A stretch of 64,000 nucleotides of DNA, from NCBI GenBank assembly GCA_024180945.1, contig JAKSGN010000006.1:434001-498000 (forward strand), read 5' to 3'. This stretch comes from Macrophomina tecta (Eukaryota; Ascomycota; Dothideomycetes; Botryosphaeriales; Botryosphaeriaceae). The position numbers were made by a program, and so were the translations under genes. Below the pieces are notes generated by a model. It ran no database searches. It had not been told where the DNA came from and worked only from the letters and a program-made list of their open reading frames with translations. Positions within the stretch are counted from its first letter, which is position 1. Every line of letters starts with the position of its first letter. Below, in pieces: positions 8,220 through 23,295 of the stretch.

Positions 8220-11200
8220 TTAGAACGTGTCACGGTCGAAGCTGTCAAGGCTGTCGCGGTATGACTCGAGGGCTGCGCTATGTTTAGTCGGAGTGCTCTT
8301 ATATCAGGCAATGCAGATTCCACTTACAAGGGCTACGATCGCCAACAGGCTTCCTCCTAATGACAGTATCCGAATGCTCCAGAGGACGCGGACTCTTCGA
8401 ACCCATCGGCCTGGGACCAGTGATCTTGCGACCTGGGCTCCTCATAGTGGTCTGAGGATTGGGAGAAGGTGTAAGGCTGTGTCTATCCGTCTCAAGACTG
8501 TAACGACACTCCTCAATGGGCGGCAACGGTGACAAAAGCTGTCCTGAGCTAAGCGGGCTGCTGTACATCTGCTTAGCTCCGAACGGCAAGCTACGCTGCT
8601 GTTGAGGAACCTGCTGCATTTGAGGGACAAGGGGGCCATCGTCCCGTTGGCGACTATTCACTTGCTCAGAAGCGGAATGATTTGAGTAGCCGCCGTCGGA
8701 GAGCGGAGACATATGGCCGTTGTTGCCGCCGAAGCGGCTCCTATTCAGGGCGAGGCTAGGAGCCGAACCCCACTGGTCGAAGTCAGGCGAATGAGGGTCG
8801 TCAAAGTTGATAGCTTGTGATTCCAAATGCGTCTGATGACGATGAGTGGGGCCAGGACGCGGCTGTGGGTGCTCCAAATTCAAAGAATTCCGGTGAGCTT
8901 GATATTTGGGTCCGTCCAGATCGTCATCTGGGACGAGCGGAGAAGGAGAACGGACCTGGTCGAACGATCGCGCGCGCTGGTGGTCGTTCAAGGATGTGCT
9001 GGAGCGGAAACGATCATCATCTTGAAGCTCGTAATCGTCGTACTCGTTGATGTTGAGATTGGACCCCGAGCGGGAAGTTTGGGAATACGGGCGGCCCTTT
9101 TTGCCATTGCGAACGCTTTCTTTCTCGGTTGACGCAGTCGTCTTGGACCAACGAGAGATCTTTGGGATGCCAAAGATGGATGAGCTGTTTGACTTGTGCT
9201 TTGCCTTGGTCTTTGAATTGGCTTCCTGGCTGGGCGATCCGTCAAAGCCGCCGCGCTGGCCTCCTGGAGGTGTCGTCTCCTGTGGCATGGAGTTGCTGCG
9301 GCGCACTTCCTCGGTTGGAGTCAACAGGCGCTCATTGTTCTCAAACTGATTTTCCAAAACTCTCGCCTCATGCTCCTCCAGTTCCTCGTCCCCTTCGAGC
9401 ACCGTGCTGATGCGATGCTCTGATCCACGACGTCCATCGTATCCAGAATGGCGACCGAGGTGACGAGAAGATGGATTAGAGAAGGTACCGGACTGGTTTG
9501 GAGTAGATGAAGTGTTAGCACGACCTTCTGGCTCATAGCCAGGGTCGCCAGCGGCCCGCAAATTTTCATAAGACGTCATGCTGCGACCTTGGCTATCCTG
9601 TGTTAGTGAGGGTCTTGGACCAAAAGCTTGGTTGTCTCTTAGTCCTTCGACTTCATCAAGGAGTTGCATGAGCATGTCTTCAATTCTTGTCAGCTCATTC
9701 GAGTTCTTCATGCTCAAGCCCTTGAGAGCCCTCTTGAAAACATTCTTGCGCTTTGTGGGAAGGTCATCGACGTCTTCAGACGAGCGTCCTCGCAGACGAG
9801 TTGTGCTTGGGGGTTGCGGTCGCGGGCCTTGAAGAAGTCTTTGGATGACCACCTCTGCGTCGCGATCGGTGTTGCCCATGATCATCTTGTCTTGCTCAGC
9901 AATAAATTTCTTCATCTCCTCAAAAGAGTTACGCATCTCAGCTGCACTGCGGACAAGCGTCACCAGAATCTCCGTATCGCGGGCATTGCGTTGAGCATCT
10001 CTGACCGTGAGGTGATCCATCAAGGCCACAATGTCTTTTGACTGAATGTTATCCAGACCTTTGCCTGTGGCGCTGTCGTACAAAGGCGATTCCATGCCAT
10101 GCGAGTTACCGCTGAAATTGCGTGCATGCATCGGCTTGGAACCAGCCGCGAAAGGATCCTCATCTAGGAAATCGCCAGACATGTCCGGCAAGCCACTGTC
10201 TTCGAAGAATCTGGCGTTGTCCAATTGCGGTTCGGGCGTGTATCCAGGCTGAGCGGCCGAGATGTAGCCCTCGTCTTTCCAGTTCCCTGGGCTATGAGGG
10301 TCAATCTGCGGATGGGGGAAATTCTCCTCATTTTGTGGATAAGGTTCTCCGTAGTCCTCATAGTCATCCTCGATCGAGGGCTGGTATCGCCGACCTTGCG
10401 AAGCTGGGCTCTTGTGATCATCCCGAAGCATATGTGCAGCCGCACTTGCTGCGGCGCCCGCAGCAGCTCCCCCAACAGCGGCTTCACCAGCGCGGATTCC
10501 ATTAGTGGAGATCGGTGGAGTGGGCTCGTAAGGCCAGCGGTCAGGAGTCCGTGCCGGTCCTTGAATTTCAGAAGGGTTTGTTGTAACATCAGATTCATTG
10601 TCCAAAACATGTCCAACATCAGGCATAGGATCCCCAAAAGGCATTGCATTGTGCGACATGTGAATTTGTTCTTCTGAACGATAAGATCCCAGCTCGCTTT
10701 GAGCAGGCGATCCGTCCTCGTACTGGTCGATCCTCTTTGCTTGGTCTCGCAGGGCTGCCCACCGGTCTCCACTAGTCTCTGGATGGCCAGTGACTGTGTT
10801 AGAGCCGGACGACTGATGTGGCTCTTCCATATGGAAGAAATTTGGCTGGATTGGCTCGAGTCGGGAATCCCTTTGAGAAGAAGGCCTGCTTGTGCTTACA
10901 GTCGAAGGATCCACGAGGGACGCAACGGCGGATTCAACAGCGGCAGGGGTGGCAACGTAGTCGGGCCTGTCGCCGATCTGGTGGACATCCTGTTCCACTC
11001 CAAGTTGGTCAAGATATTTCCCGTCCGCACTGCCATCAGTATAGGTGGTCAGCCGGTTGAAGTCAAGCGGGTTAGAGCTTCTGAGGCTATCGTCAGTGTG
11101 AAGAGTGATGCGCTTTTCATCAATCTCAGAACGAAGCGCATCATTCTCCTCGTGCTCATGCTCAAAGAATCGGTCGGCTTCCTCCTCTTTTCTTGGTGTT

Positions 11201-13383
11201 GCCGTGCCGTCATTGTATGGTAGCTGCGGACTGTGGACCATGTCGATTTCGGAAATTTCCGACTGCCTACCAGACTGCACGCCGTCCGACCGTCTTCGGG
11301 AACGTGCAGCATTGGTACTCGGAGAGTTGGCTGCCGAGTTAAGCGAAAGCTCCGTCAGCTTGTTTGATGCATTGCGTCCTGCAGAGGATATAGAGGTGGC
11401 GCTTCGAGATGACCGAGGACGTGGAGGAGTGAAATGTTCCGTTCGGTTCTCATAAGTGAGGTCACTTTGGCGAAGCTCACGTGTGGGAGTACGGGAGTCG
11501 CTGCGTAGCGAAGCAGCAGCAACACCTCCGACGCCAGCTGCCGCAAGGGCAGCGGTAGCCTTTTCTCTGGTTGACAGTTCCCTATCACTTCTTGCGCTTC
11601 CAGGGACACTGAGTCCACCCAGTGAGCTGTTGCTGTTCGGTCCGCGTCGTAAAGCTGCGGGAGTTTTGGTAGGAGTAGACGGCGCGGGAGATATGACTGG
11701 ACGCGGAGTGCCTCGCGATACCTCGCGGATCGGCGTTGCTCCCCTTGAAGAAGTAGGTCTTTCCGTGTCAGCGGAAAGAATAGAATCGCGAGTAAGCTCA
11801 GAACCGTGAAGTTCACTCTGCATCGGCAGAGGTGGTACTGAATCTTTGACACTCTCCTCGCCAATGCTCTCAGAAATGCTGGCAGATCGACTCCTGCTCT
11901 TGCTGCGTCTCTTCCTCCGTTCCTTCTTATCCAAGCTGGCCTCAGAGTCATGATGCTTAAGGGCAGCAGCTGTCAGGCCTGCGCCAAGTGCACCAGCAAC
12001 TGCGGCATCTTTCAAGCGCTTGTCTTTGCTCCTTTTCCTGTGCAGCTGCTCGTCTTCCCGAACAGTTGTTTCGGAGCCATGGCGATCGTAGCTCATCTCT
12101 GAGCCTGAATCGCGGCTTGGCCTCCGCGATCTTTTACTCCGGACCGAGTCACCCGAGAGAACAATGCCTGGATCCTTCTCGTCACGGTTGAGCACGACTT
12201 TGACGTTGGGTGCACTGGAAGACTTGGAGACCGATCTCTTTGGCTCACCGCGTGAGCTCGCCGAGTACAAAGAATCACGGTTCCGGTCATACTTGTCGCG
12301 ATGCTGATGCTCCTTGAGGGCGTTGATCTCGGGCAGGATAAGCCGCTTGATAGCGTCCTCGACAGTTGCGAGAAGCTTGGGGTTGTTGATAGATGAGGTG
12401 GTCGACATGCCCGAGCGAATAGACTGCGTATCACCAGATCTTCGGCTGAGGTCTGAAGCAAGCAAGCTCGACTCAGTGCCGCTGACAAGAGCTTCTTCCC
12501 GTCGTGAGCGAGAGGGCTTTCGTCTCGAAGTTGATTTTCCCTCAGATAGCTTCTCCCTGCTTGCACTCTTCTCGCGGCGTTGCTTTAGCTTACTGGATTC
12601 AGCTTGCTCCTTAGTAAGCTTTTCCATGATTTTTTGTGTCATGATGCGCTCCCGGCTCAAGCTGCGACTCCTCCTACGAGATGGAGCTTTAAGCTTGCCG
12701 TTGTCTCCCTCAGAAATCTTCTCTTCGCGATCCAGGCTTCGACTTCGCTGACGAGTCAATGTCGGAGAAACAATGGCCGGAGGGCCGTCAACCATACTAT
12801 CCGGAGGCATTGACGAGATGTCCGACCCGGCGGGAATGTAACGACCTTGCGAAAGCTCAGAACGAGACAAGTCGCTGCCGTTGTGGAGCACTTCAACCTC
12901 TACGGGAGGCATCGCGCTAAGATTGGATTCTGAAGAGTATGACACTTCGCTGGTGTCTCCGAGTCTTGGATCTCCGCCCTTGGTTGATGGCAATGAAATT
13001 CTCCTGGTATAAGAAGGTTTCCGATCTCTATCAGTTTGAGTGATCTCGACGTGATCATGGCCGGTCTTCGACCTCCTATGCTTGGTAGAAGGCGTCACTC
13101 TGACGCGAACGCTTGGGCGCGAGTGCACCTTGTCGCCTGTTTTGCCAGCCTCGAAGTATTCGATGAGGAGCGAGGTTTGAGACTGCTGGCGACCGTGGCC
13201 GAGCTTGTCCTTAGATTTGGTGGTGATGGTGACGGGACTGCCGTCGTCAGGTATTGAGAAGTGCGAGCGATCCGTACGGCGGGAAACGTCGGTGTTGAGA
13301 TCGTCGGCACGAAAGCTGCTATCGTCGGCGAAAGAGGTTTCGGTAGGAGCCGGGAGGGGAGGGCGCTGGGTGTCGACACCCAT
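8220..13383 (-). CDS. Very large Ser/Arg-rich disordered protein of unknown function (1702 aa)
   Basis: The gene has two exons, 13383-8328 and 8272-8220. The short second exon is placed because it restores a tail reading LESYRDSLDSFDRDTF before the stop, using a GTAAGT donor and a CAG acceptor (55 bp intron). Most of the protein is predicted disordered: Arg/Ser blocks (RRRSRSLSRERI), Pro-rich stretches and several Ala/Gly-rich patches (AAVAGALGAGLTAAALK, GGAAAGAAASAAAHML). Two segments look folded: about residues 1105-1180 (DIVALMDHLTVRDAQRNA, then EEMKKFIAEQDKM) and about 1210-1245 (KRALKGLSMKNSNELTRIED, then a Leu heptad). Both resemble coiled coils. There is no catalytic motif, signal peptide or clear membrane span. 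A scaffold or tether role is inference only; I do not recognise the family by name. Confidence 0.85.
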
Positions 13384-15435
13384 TGTGAAGTGAAGCGGCG
13401 GATAGCAACCGAGTAGTCGCTAGTTCATTTGGCGCGCGGGGTGCGATGAGCTGGATTACGAAAGAAAGGGTAAGAGGTTGCCACGACGTAGCAGGTCGGG
13501 CGAGGAAAGTGGACTAACACTGTCGAGGGCCCAATTTTCGACGATTCACAGGAGAACGCGGCCGGAGGCAACGTGCTGGGGCGAGCCAATCGGTTGCCGG
13601 TAGTCTCGGACAATGGTATGCGGTGGATCGGCAGCGTTGATGCGTCAAACGAACGAGCGACGGTCGGGCGGCTTGACGAGCGGTGCGGTGTTGCGTGGAC
13701 GGTCGCTCGAAGCTGAGATTTGACGAACCTGTGTCACCAGCCGGTGCGGCCAGCTATTCGCCGTGTGCAGCGGCTGGGTCGCACGCAGGCCGCAGACCTG
13801 GAATGCTGAGGGAGAGAGGTAGAAGGAGGAGGGCGCCGGGCTCAGCTCAGCTCAGGGCAGCCATGCACAGCGTGAGGAGATGCAGGTGCGGAAGTAGGTG
13901 TGTGAGGGCGGGTACTGGGGAGACGCTGGCCTGGAGGTCGCTCGAGCGGGCCGGGCAGGACAGGGCAGGGCAGCGAGGGCGCGAGGGCGTGCAAACGAGC
14001 AATGCGGCTCCTGCAGCAAGACGGGCCAGGATGCGAGCGAGATGGATGGATGTGTTGTCCAAGGCGGGCGCTTTTGGATCAGCAAAGCGGAGGCTGGAGT
14101 GGCTGGGACGCCGTCACCCGGACGATAGCAGCGCCCGCGCGGGATCTACGTCAAGTCCGTGGAATCGTCAGTCAAAGCGCGCGGTGATGTGCTGCGCTCT
14201 GGCCGTCCTGTTCCTCGAGCGCGCAGGCAGCCTCCAGGCCCAAGTGCCGTTGCGCGCTCGCTCGCCGCCCGCCGCCCGACAATGGCCCAACCCGCTCGGC
14301 GGTCAACGGCCGCGGCCAGCCTCTCAATTGCAGCTGAGCAGCCATCGCCTCGCCCAGAGGACAACGCAGAAGCCGGACGCCTCGATGCGCTGCACCCATT
14401 GGGCCGCCGGAATGCACCATCCTGGGCGCGCACGCGTGCCCACACCTCCGCCTGCATCGCGCCCCAATCCAGCTCCACCGCTCGCCCACCAGAATTAGCG
14501 CTCCGCAATCCGCAGACACGGCGCCCGGGCCGCGCGGGCCAATCAGCGTTGTACCTGCAGTGCCTCCAAGAGCCAGACAACCTTTCGGATACAAGTCAGC
14601 TGCATGTGCGGCCGGAGCAGTGTCAGGCGCCTGTGCAAAAAAGCGGCGGTGCTGCTGACAGGCAACGTGGGCGCTTTATGCATGGACCGAACCCGTGAAA
14701 ACACGGTTTGCTCGCTTCTCGAGGGACCTGGTCCTCCGGAGGATGTCTCATTACACAGCCCGCTCTCCTTTGGGGCTGGCGCTGCCGGCTGCAGCAACTC
14801 TCTGCAAGGTAAAACCTATCATCCATACACAACGTGCCTCGCCCCGCTGCTGTCCGCCCATGTTGAGAATCTCCGACGCACGATTGGCAGTCCAACAGCG
14901 TACCGGCACGACCTGCCTGCGAGGTAACGCACCATCAATGACGCCGTCGGTGCCAAGTAGTCCCTGGAGCGCACAAGCTTTTGTCCTTGCGCCTCTTCTT
15001 TTTCCTGCAAATTAGGCATTCCTATTCTACGCCATACATGCTTTGTATAGCAACTGCCCTATGACCACGCGTCTACTAGCACCTACTCTCTTTAACACCA
15101 TGGAATTAAACTGTAGATCAAGACACAGCTCGTGCAAGGTCTCTGCAAATTTCGACCCCGCCAGGCTAGCCATTAACTGCATGCCCCGTGTGCAACGAAG
15201 CGACATAAGTCTGACCGTGCAACTGTATCCCACTACCGGGAGGTTACTACCGAAGCATCTTACCGGTCCTTCCTAAAGTCTGATCTTCTTCCTATGCGGA
15301 AGCTGGACTATCACCTTAGCGACATTGCGGGTTACTTGTTTCAGACAGCGGCTTATCACCGTGGCCTTAATACAAACACACCAACCCCGCTTCTGTCATG
15401 AGGTGTAGGTACCGCAGGTCTCATCCGCTTCCTCA
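13384..15435. other. GC-rich intergenic stretch
   Basis: This is the upstream region of the large disordered-protein gene and of the decayed transporter. Long open frames occur on both strands from 13.7 to 15.0 kb, but they overlap in several frames and show no domain, so I read them as composition artefacts. A CT/AG-type short repeat (GCTCAGCTCAGCTCAGG) lies near 13841-13857. No other feature was recognised. Confidence 0.5.
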
Positions 15436-17446
15436 TTGTCCAAGTTGTTTCCCCACGCAGAGCACACCGCCTTGATATCAGAAGAGAAACGCAGCACCAG
15501 AGCGCATGACAGCATACGCTCTGATGATCCGTCACGGAATGACGAAATCGCGTCCCTCGCTCCCAGAGATTACGAAGCAGCCAAAAAGAAGCTCGTAAGA
15601 AAAATTAACCTACGAATAAAGCCCTGTCTGTTCCTCGTCATCGTATTGAAGTGAATACGAGAATTGCCCTTTTCCGCCAGGCGTTGCACCGACTAGTTCT
15701 CGAGCAGTTACTTGGACCGCAACGCCCTTGCCAACGCCCAAGTTCAGGGAATTGAGGAGTCTCTCGACCTCAGAGGCTCCCAGTTCAATACGGCAATATC
15801 AGTTCTCTTTGCAGGATGCTTGGTTCTCCAGATCCCGTCCAATTTGATACTCACGAGAGTCCGGCCAAGCCTTTTATCTGGTAAGCGTCCGAACGTAGGA
15901 ACTGTGAGACAAGCTAAGACCGTCAGCCTGGATGCAGGATGCTTCGGGGGGTAGTGTCAGCCTGTGGAGCTGCTGTGCAAGGCTTCAGTGGGCTGGTTGC
16001 AGTGAGATTCATGCTTGGCTTGGTAGAAGCGTAAGTCTTCTGCCTCATGGAACACTCAGGCAACCGTACTCATTCGGAACAGCGCATAGTTTCCTGGAGC
16101 ATTGTTCCTGCTCTCCGGTTGGTATAAAAAGAAGGAATTGGCGCTAAGAACTGCGATTCTGTATGCTGGAGCACTGCTGCCTGCAGGGTTCGGCGGCCTC
16201 ATGGAGCGGGGATACAGTATAGCATTGATGGTTCCCGTGGCCTGGAGTCATGGAGGTGGCTCTTCATAATCGAGAGAGCGTGCGCGGTCTTCCTGGCAAC
16301 GTTTTCTATGTTCCTCCTCCCCCGGTTACCCAAACACGACCAAGTCTCTCAGTCCCTTGGAGAGAGTCATCGCCACCCGCCGCCTCCAAGGCAGAGCCTC
16401 TCAAGCAGACAGGGAGAGAGATCCATGGTTCATGGACTGCGCTTGGCTGTGACTGACTATCCAGTCTGGCTTCTGGCACTGATTGTGATTAGAATCACCT
16501 TCGCTGGGGCCGTAGAAAGCTTCATTCCAACGCTAGTCCACACGTTCGGGTATGGTAGGATAGAAACCCTGTGGCCGATTGCGCCGCCGTATGTCTTCTG
16601 GACCATTTCGGCCCTTCTGGTCTCATATTCGAGCGACCATTCACTTCACGCTCGTGGCATATCTTTGTACCAATGTCCGTCGGCTTGGCCGGATACCTTA
16701 TCGCAACGGCATCACCAGCGCTCGCTGCGCGTTACTTGACCTTTTTCCTCATGCTCGCAGGAGTCAACATGCCGTACAATATTGCACTGGCCTGGATCTT
16801 TACCACGGTAAGTGCCAGCAGTTTCTTGGGGCTTCTAAGCATGCAGTGAGTATTCAAGAATAGGCCTGTGGAAGTGCCGAGTGCGTATGGGGAGTTGAAG
16901 CATTCATCGAGATGCGGGGAATTGGAAAGTTTGAATACATTTACATCCGGATGACTGTCTCAGCTCTCCATGCGGATCTGCTCATGCCATTAGCAGAGCA
17001 TTGGACCCGATTGCGTGCCGAGGAAACTTTTTTTCCCCCTACAATTCCACATTCGGGAGCGCGCTTTAATGCGGCTGTGATGCTGTCTCGGATTTCAACG
17101 TCTTTGCAGCCAGCCATAGCCGAGCATTTAGGCTGACAAGCTACAGATGCCTCGCCCCATCGAGAAGCGCTCTGCCGTGATTGCCATCATCAACTCGGCC
17201 GGTAACGTCGCTCAGATCTACTCGCCGGCTCTCTACCTCGCGGAGGATGGTCCGAGATACATCAAGGCCATGGCAACATACTCGTCATTTTGTCTGGCCT
17301 GCATTTGCGCAACCCTCTTCTTGCGACTGTGCTTGCAGCGCGGGAACCGGAAGATCGCGCAACAAGAGGGGACAGGTGCGGAGAGGGCAGACGACAAGGA
17401 GCGGGCTGTGGGGCGCACGTACGAGGGATTTAGGTACGTGCTCTAG
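15436..17446 (+). pseudogene. Decayed ACS-family (Dal5-like) MFS transporter
   Basis: Translated pieces align in order along the anion:cation symporter subfamily: KKKLVRKINLRIKPCLF, SYLDRNALANAQVQGIEESL, SACGAAVQGFSGLVAVRFML, ALFLLSGWYKKKELALRTAI, SWRWLFIIE, FVPMSVGLAGYLIATA and PRPIEKRSAVIAIINSAG. The gene is broken. A TAG at 16087-16089 replaces the usual aromatic residue before FPGA. A single missing G near 16203-16206 shifts the frame in LMxAGIQYSIDG. Another one-base shift lies near 16640. The first piece also lacks an ATG in frame (it opens with TTG at 15436). The last intron, 16808-17146, is 339 bp and contains a MITE. The C-terminal exon 17147-17446 is intact in itself. The protein once probably imported a small carboxylate, ureide or vitamin. 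Confidence 0.82.
16890..16969. repeat. MITE copy A (about 80 bp), diverged
   Basis: The ends are imperfect inverted repeats (GGGAGTTGAAGCA against TGTCTCAGCTCTCC). The mismatches between the arms are transitions. The left 16 bases and the ATGACTG segment near the right end match copy B at 26162-26239. It lies inside the long intron of the decayed transporter. Target-site duplication is not clear. Confidence 0.65.
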
Positions 17447-18716
17447 GTGGAGCCGTCAGCCGGGCATAATTAAAACCAGATGGCTTGCTCCGGATCGAGG
17501 TTTGAGTAGTGCATGGGGCGAGCAAAAAGACTTGTGTATATTGATATTTCCGTGCTTGGAAAGAAAAACGAGGGCTTGTGACGGTGGCGTGTGCTGGCGC
17601 CAAAAGAGGATGGGATGGACAGGGCCTCCACACGAGGAGCTGACAGATCCGCGAGGGCACAATAACTGGTGGGATGCAACAGTGCGGCATTGGGTGTGTG
17701 TGGAGCATCAAAGCAGAGAAAGAGGACTCGTCATAGAGGCTCGCAACGGCGGCATGGACGGAGGCCGACGGTGATGTTGGAGCCGACGGAATGGCGCGCG
17801 ACGAGGAACACCCCGGCGGCTGATTCAAGGCGAGGATTGATAAGGAGCAGAGTTGGTAATGAGGCTTCAGATGCAGGTGCTGATGGCCAGGCCTGAGGGG
17901 TGTTCCGGGCGGCCGTGCGAACAACGCAAGCACATTCCCGCGCACCGTGTGGGCGCAGCGTGCAGCGGGAGCGAGCGAGAGGGCAATTATCAGGCTTTGG
18001 AAGAGTGCTGACCCCACCTGCTGCACCACGACCGACCGACGGCATCGATCAAGGCTCCCTTCTGCTCTGCTCTGCTGCCAGCCCGACCAGCCACTCCTAT
18101 CGCGCCTCTCGCATCCTCGTCTCTCGTCTGTACCGTAAGCACCCGCCTAACCAGTTGCGACCGCCCCGCAGCCTACCTGTGCCCTGCACCTCGCCGCCTC
18201 CCCTTGGAGCGACGTGCGGCCCTTCAACGTCATCAGCACCTCTATGCGCCCATCGCTGCCGCTCTTTCGCTCGCAACGCGTCTCACCTACCTTGCTTGTG
18301 CCGTGAAGCGCATCTGCACCCATCTCAACACCATCCTCCCGCATTGCCAAACCCTCCGTCCCCGAGCGTCGCGGGCGCGCCTGCCACGAGTCTCGAGTCA
18401 GGCCCCCCGTCCCAGCCCGCTTCCGCTGCTTTGGACAGCATATCGACGCTGTGAGACCGCCGCTCGCCTGCGCAAACTGCTGCTTGCGTCGACCCGGCTG
18501 CAGCTCACAGCAACCCCGACCTCGCTCCTCGACGCGCCGCTGTACGATACCCCACAATACCCCCGGCCGGACCCCGACGTCAACCATCCTCTGTTAACCA
18601 CTACCACCACCAGTTGCACCATTGCACCCCCGACCGCCGCAGTCCCTGCGCTCAAGTCGCCGCGCGAGCGCTGCGGCCTCCACCTCTAGCTGCGGGCTTG
18701 CCCTCCGCCCTGCATC
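17447..18716. other. Upstream and leader region of the Snf1 gene
   Basis: No independent gene is supported. The stretch from about 18060 to 18716 is strongly pyrimidine-rich (CCTCG, CCACC and CTCTCG runs), typical of a long 5' leader of a fungal kinase gene. Upstream intronic sequence may be present but cannot be placed without transcripts. Confidence 0.45.
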
Positions 18717-21494
<2,778 letters not shown>

Positions 21495-22395
21495 CAACTG
21501 GCCTGATCCGATTTCTTTGCTTGGCCGCTGTGTATGATCATGGGTTACGGGTGAGAAATACTGCATGTGTACGTTGACGAATGGGGGTTGTCCCGACATA
21601 GACAATCCAATGGGATATGGGGTGGGTACTATGAGATAGATGGCTAGGGAAAGACTGGTTCATTTGGGAAGGATGCTAATCGCCACACGGGAGAAGAGAA
21701 GGGGCAGAATGGACGAGTTGGCCTGGCCGCGTGCTGCTTGTCGTCTTGCGCTTCGACGCTCTTTTGATTTTAGATCTTGTTTGTCGAGGTGCGCTGTGAC
21801 TGTTGTCGAGTTGGGTAAAAGCTCTTGTGTCTGTTATACTGGGAGCAGTAGCCGCAAACATAATAGCATATAAAACAGCTCTTGGGCGTCTGCTATCCTG
21901 TCTGCAAAGTTCTGCAAGCATCGAAGCGGTAGCAAGTGCCGAGAGCACTCTGTTTCGAAGCATTCACCCTGATCCAGATATCACACCCTACGCTCTTCGG
22001 ACTCCAAGGTCTCGCGACAGCAACCCTATCATCAACATTTATTGCACGGCTCACGGGAAGTTGAGCCAGTCATCCGGGCGTCATATTTGCTCAATTGCAT
22101 TGATACTTACGTCCGGACAGCTGCTTCAACTTGCCATGAGCTGTTCACACTAAGGTTTACTTCTCTATCCCCAACGTGCCCCTAATTTGAAGCTAATCTT
22201 GACGCGACTACGCGAAGTGCAGACGACAAGGTGATATACTATAACCGGGGGTATCATTTTTGCTTTTTTAAATTCGAGGCCTTTCTTTTCTATATGCGTC
22301 ATGCCCCTATTCCCAACCACCACCATACTACAGTCTCTCCCTTTCTCTCCTACCCACCTCACAAAAAAAAAAGCAAAAAAAAAAAAAAAAAACAC
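21495..22395. other. Convergent intergenic region
   Basis: This is 3' flanking sequence of the Snf1 gene and of the minus-strand gene beginning at 22396. An A-rich run interrupted by single other bases lies at about 22363-22390. No gene was recognised. Confidence 0.55.
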
Positions 22396-23295
22396 TCAAT
22401 TCCCTTTCGCCCTCTCCTGCACCTCCAGCTCCCTCACTCTCTCCACCACCCTCTCGCGCAGATACTTGCTCAGCCCCAGGATGCCCTCATTTGTGCACAG
22501 CCGGTACGTGCCGCTCTGCTGGTAGTTGCCGTCGGCGCCGACGAAGGCGCCGCGCGCATCCACCTCGACGCTGCCGAACATGTCCTCAGGCCACGCGATC
22601 CGCCCGTAGTCCGGCGGGTTGCGCTGGTCGCTGACGTGCACCCACCCGCCGCGGCCCGCGCCGCCCATGCCCCCTTGCGCACTGGCGCCGCCGGCGCCGC
22701 CGGCGTCCGCGCTCGTCTCTTTCTTGCCGGTGCTGCTGCCGCCGATGCTGTTGGGCCCGCTGGAGGGGCGCAGCCGCTTGTTGTTGGCGCTTCTGTGCTT
22801 GTATTGCTGGGAGGGGTGGTTCGCGGGCAGGAAGAGCGAGGAGCTGCCGCCGCCACCGCCGATGTTGGAGGCGCCGCTCTGGGAGGCGTAGGCGGCAGCT
22901 TGGGCTTGGACTTCCGGATCGTGGACGGCGTGGGCGGCGATGACGGATTGGAGGATGCCGTGGAAGGTGGGGTTTTCGCGGAAGGTGTTGGGGGTGGGCG
23001 GGATGGCGGTGGTGGTGCCGAGGGAGAGGGATTTGACGGGCGGGGTGGTGGGCGTGAGGGTGAGGGTGTGGGTGGAGCTTACGGGGTCGGTGTGGACGTA
23101 CTGTTGTTGGTTGGGTGCTGTTAGCTGGGCTCAGAGGGCCTCTGCGCTGAAGAGAAAGATGAGGGTGTTGGGGAGGAATGAGGTTGTTCGGCTTACAATG
23201 TGCGGGTTGTTCGGCAGGGTGGAAACGGCGCGAGCACAGCACAGCGGCTGGCCGATGGCGCGGGCCATTGGCCGGGACGAGCGTAGCAGGAGCAT
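22396..23295 (-). CDS. Conserved-looking, probably mitochondrial protein of unknown function (267 aa)
   Basis: There are two exons: 23295-23197 and 23100-22396 (GTAAGC donor, AACAACAG acceptor, phase 0). The first exon encodes MLLLRSSRPMARAIGQPLCC and then ARAVSTLPNN, rich in Arg and Ser without acidic residues, which resembles a mitochondrial presequence. The middle is low complexity (Gly/Ser near residue 110) but contains FRENPTFHGILQSVI and LFLPANHPSQQYK. The C-terminal 90 residues look folded and constrained: GGWVHVSDQRNPPDYGRI, EDMFGSVEVDARGAF and SGTYRLCTNEGILGLSKYLR. I believe similar unnamed proteins exist across Pezizomycotina, but I cannot name a function. It is divergent from the transporter at 23890, with about 590 bp between starts. 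Confidence 0.8.

Noticed and set aside
13683..14700. Several long frames on both strands
   Set aside because: GC-rich sequence keeps many frames open at once; none has a domain or consistent start.
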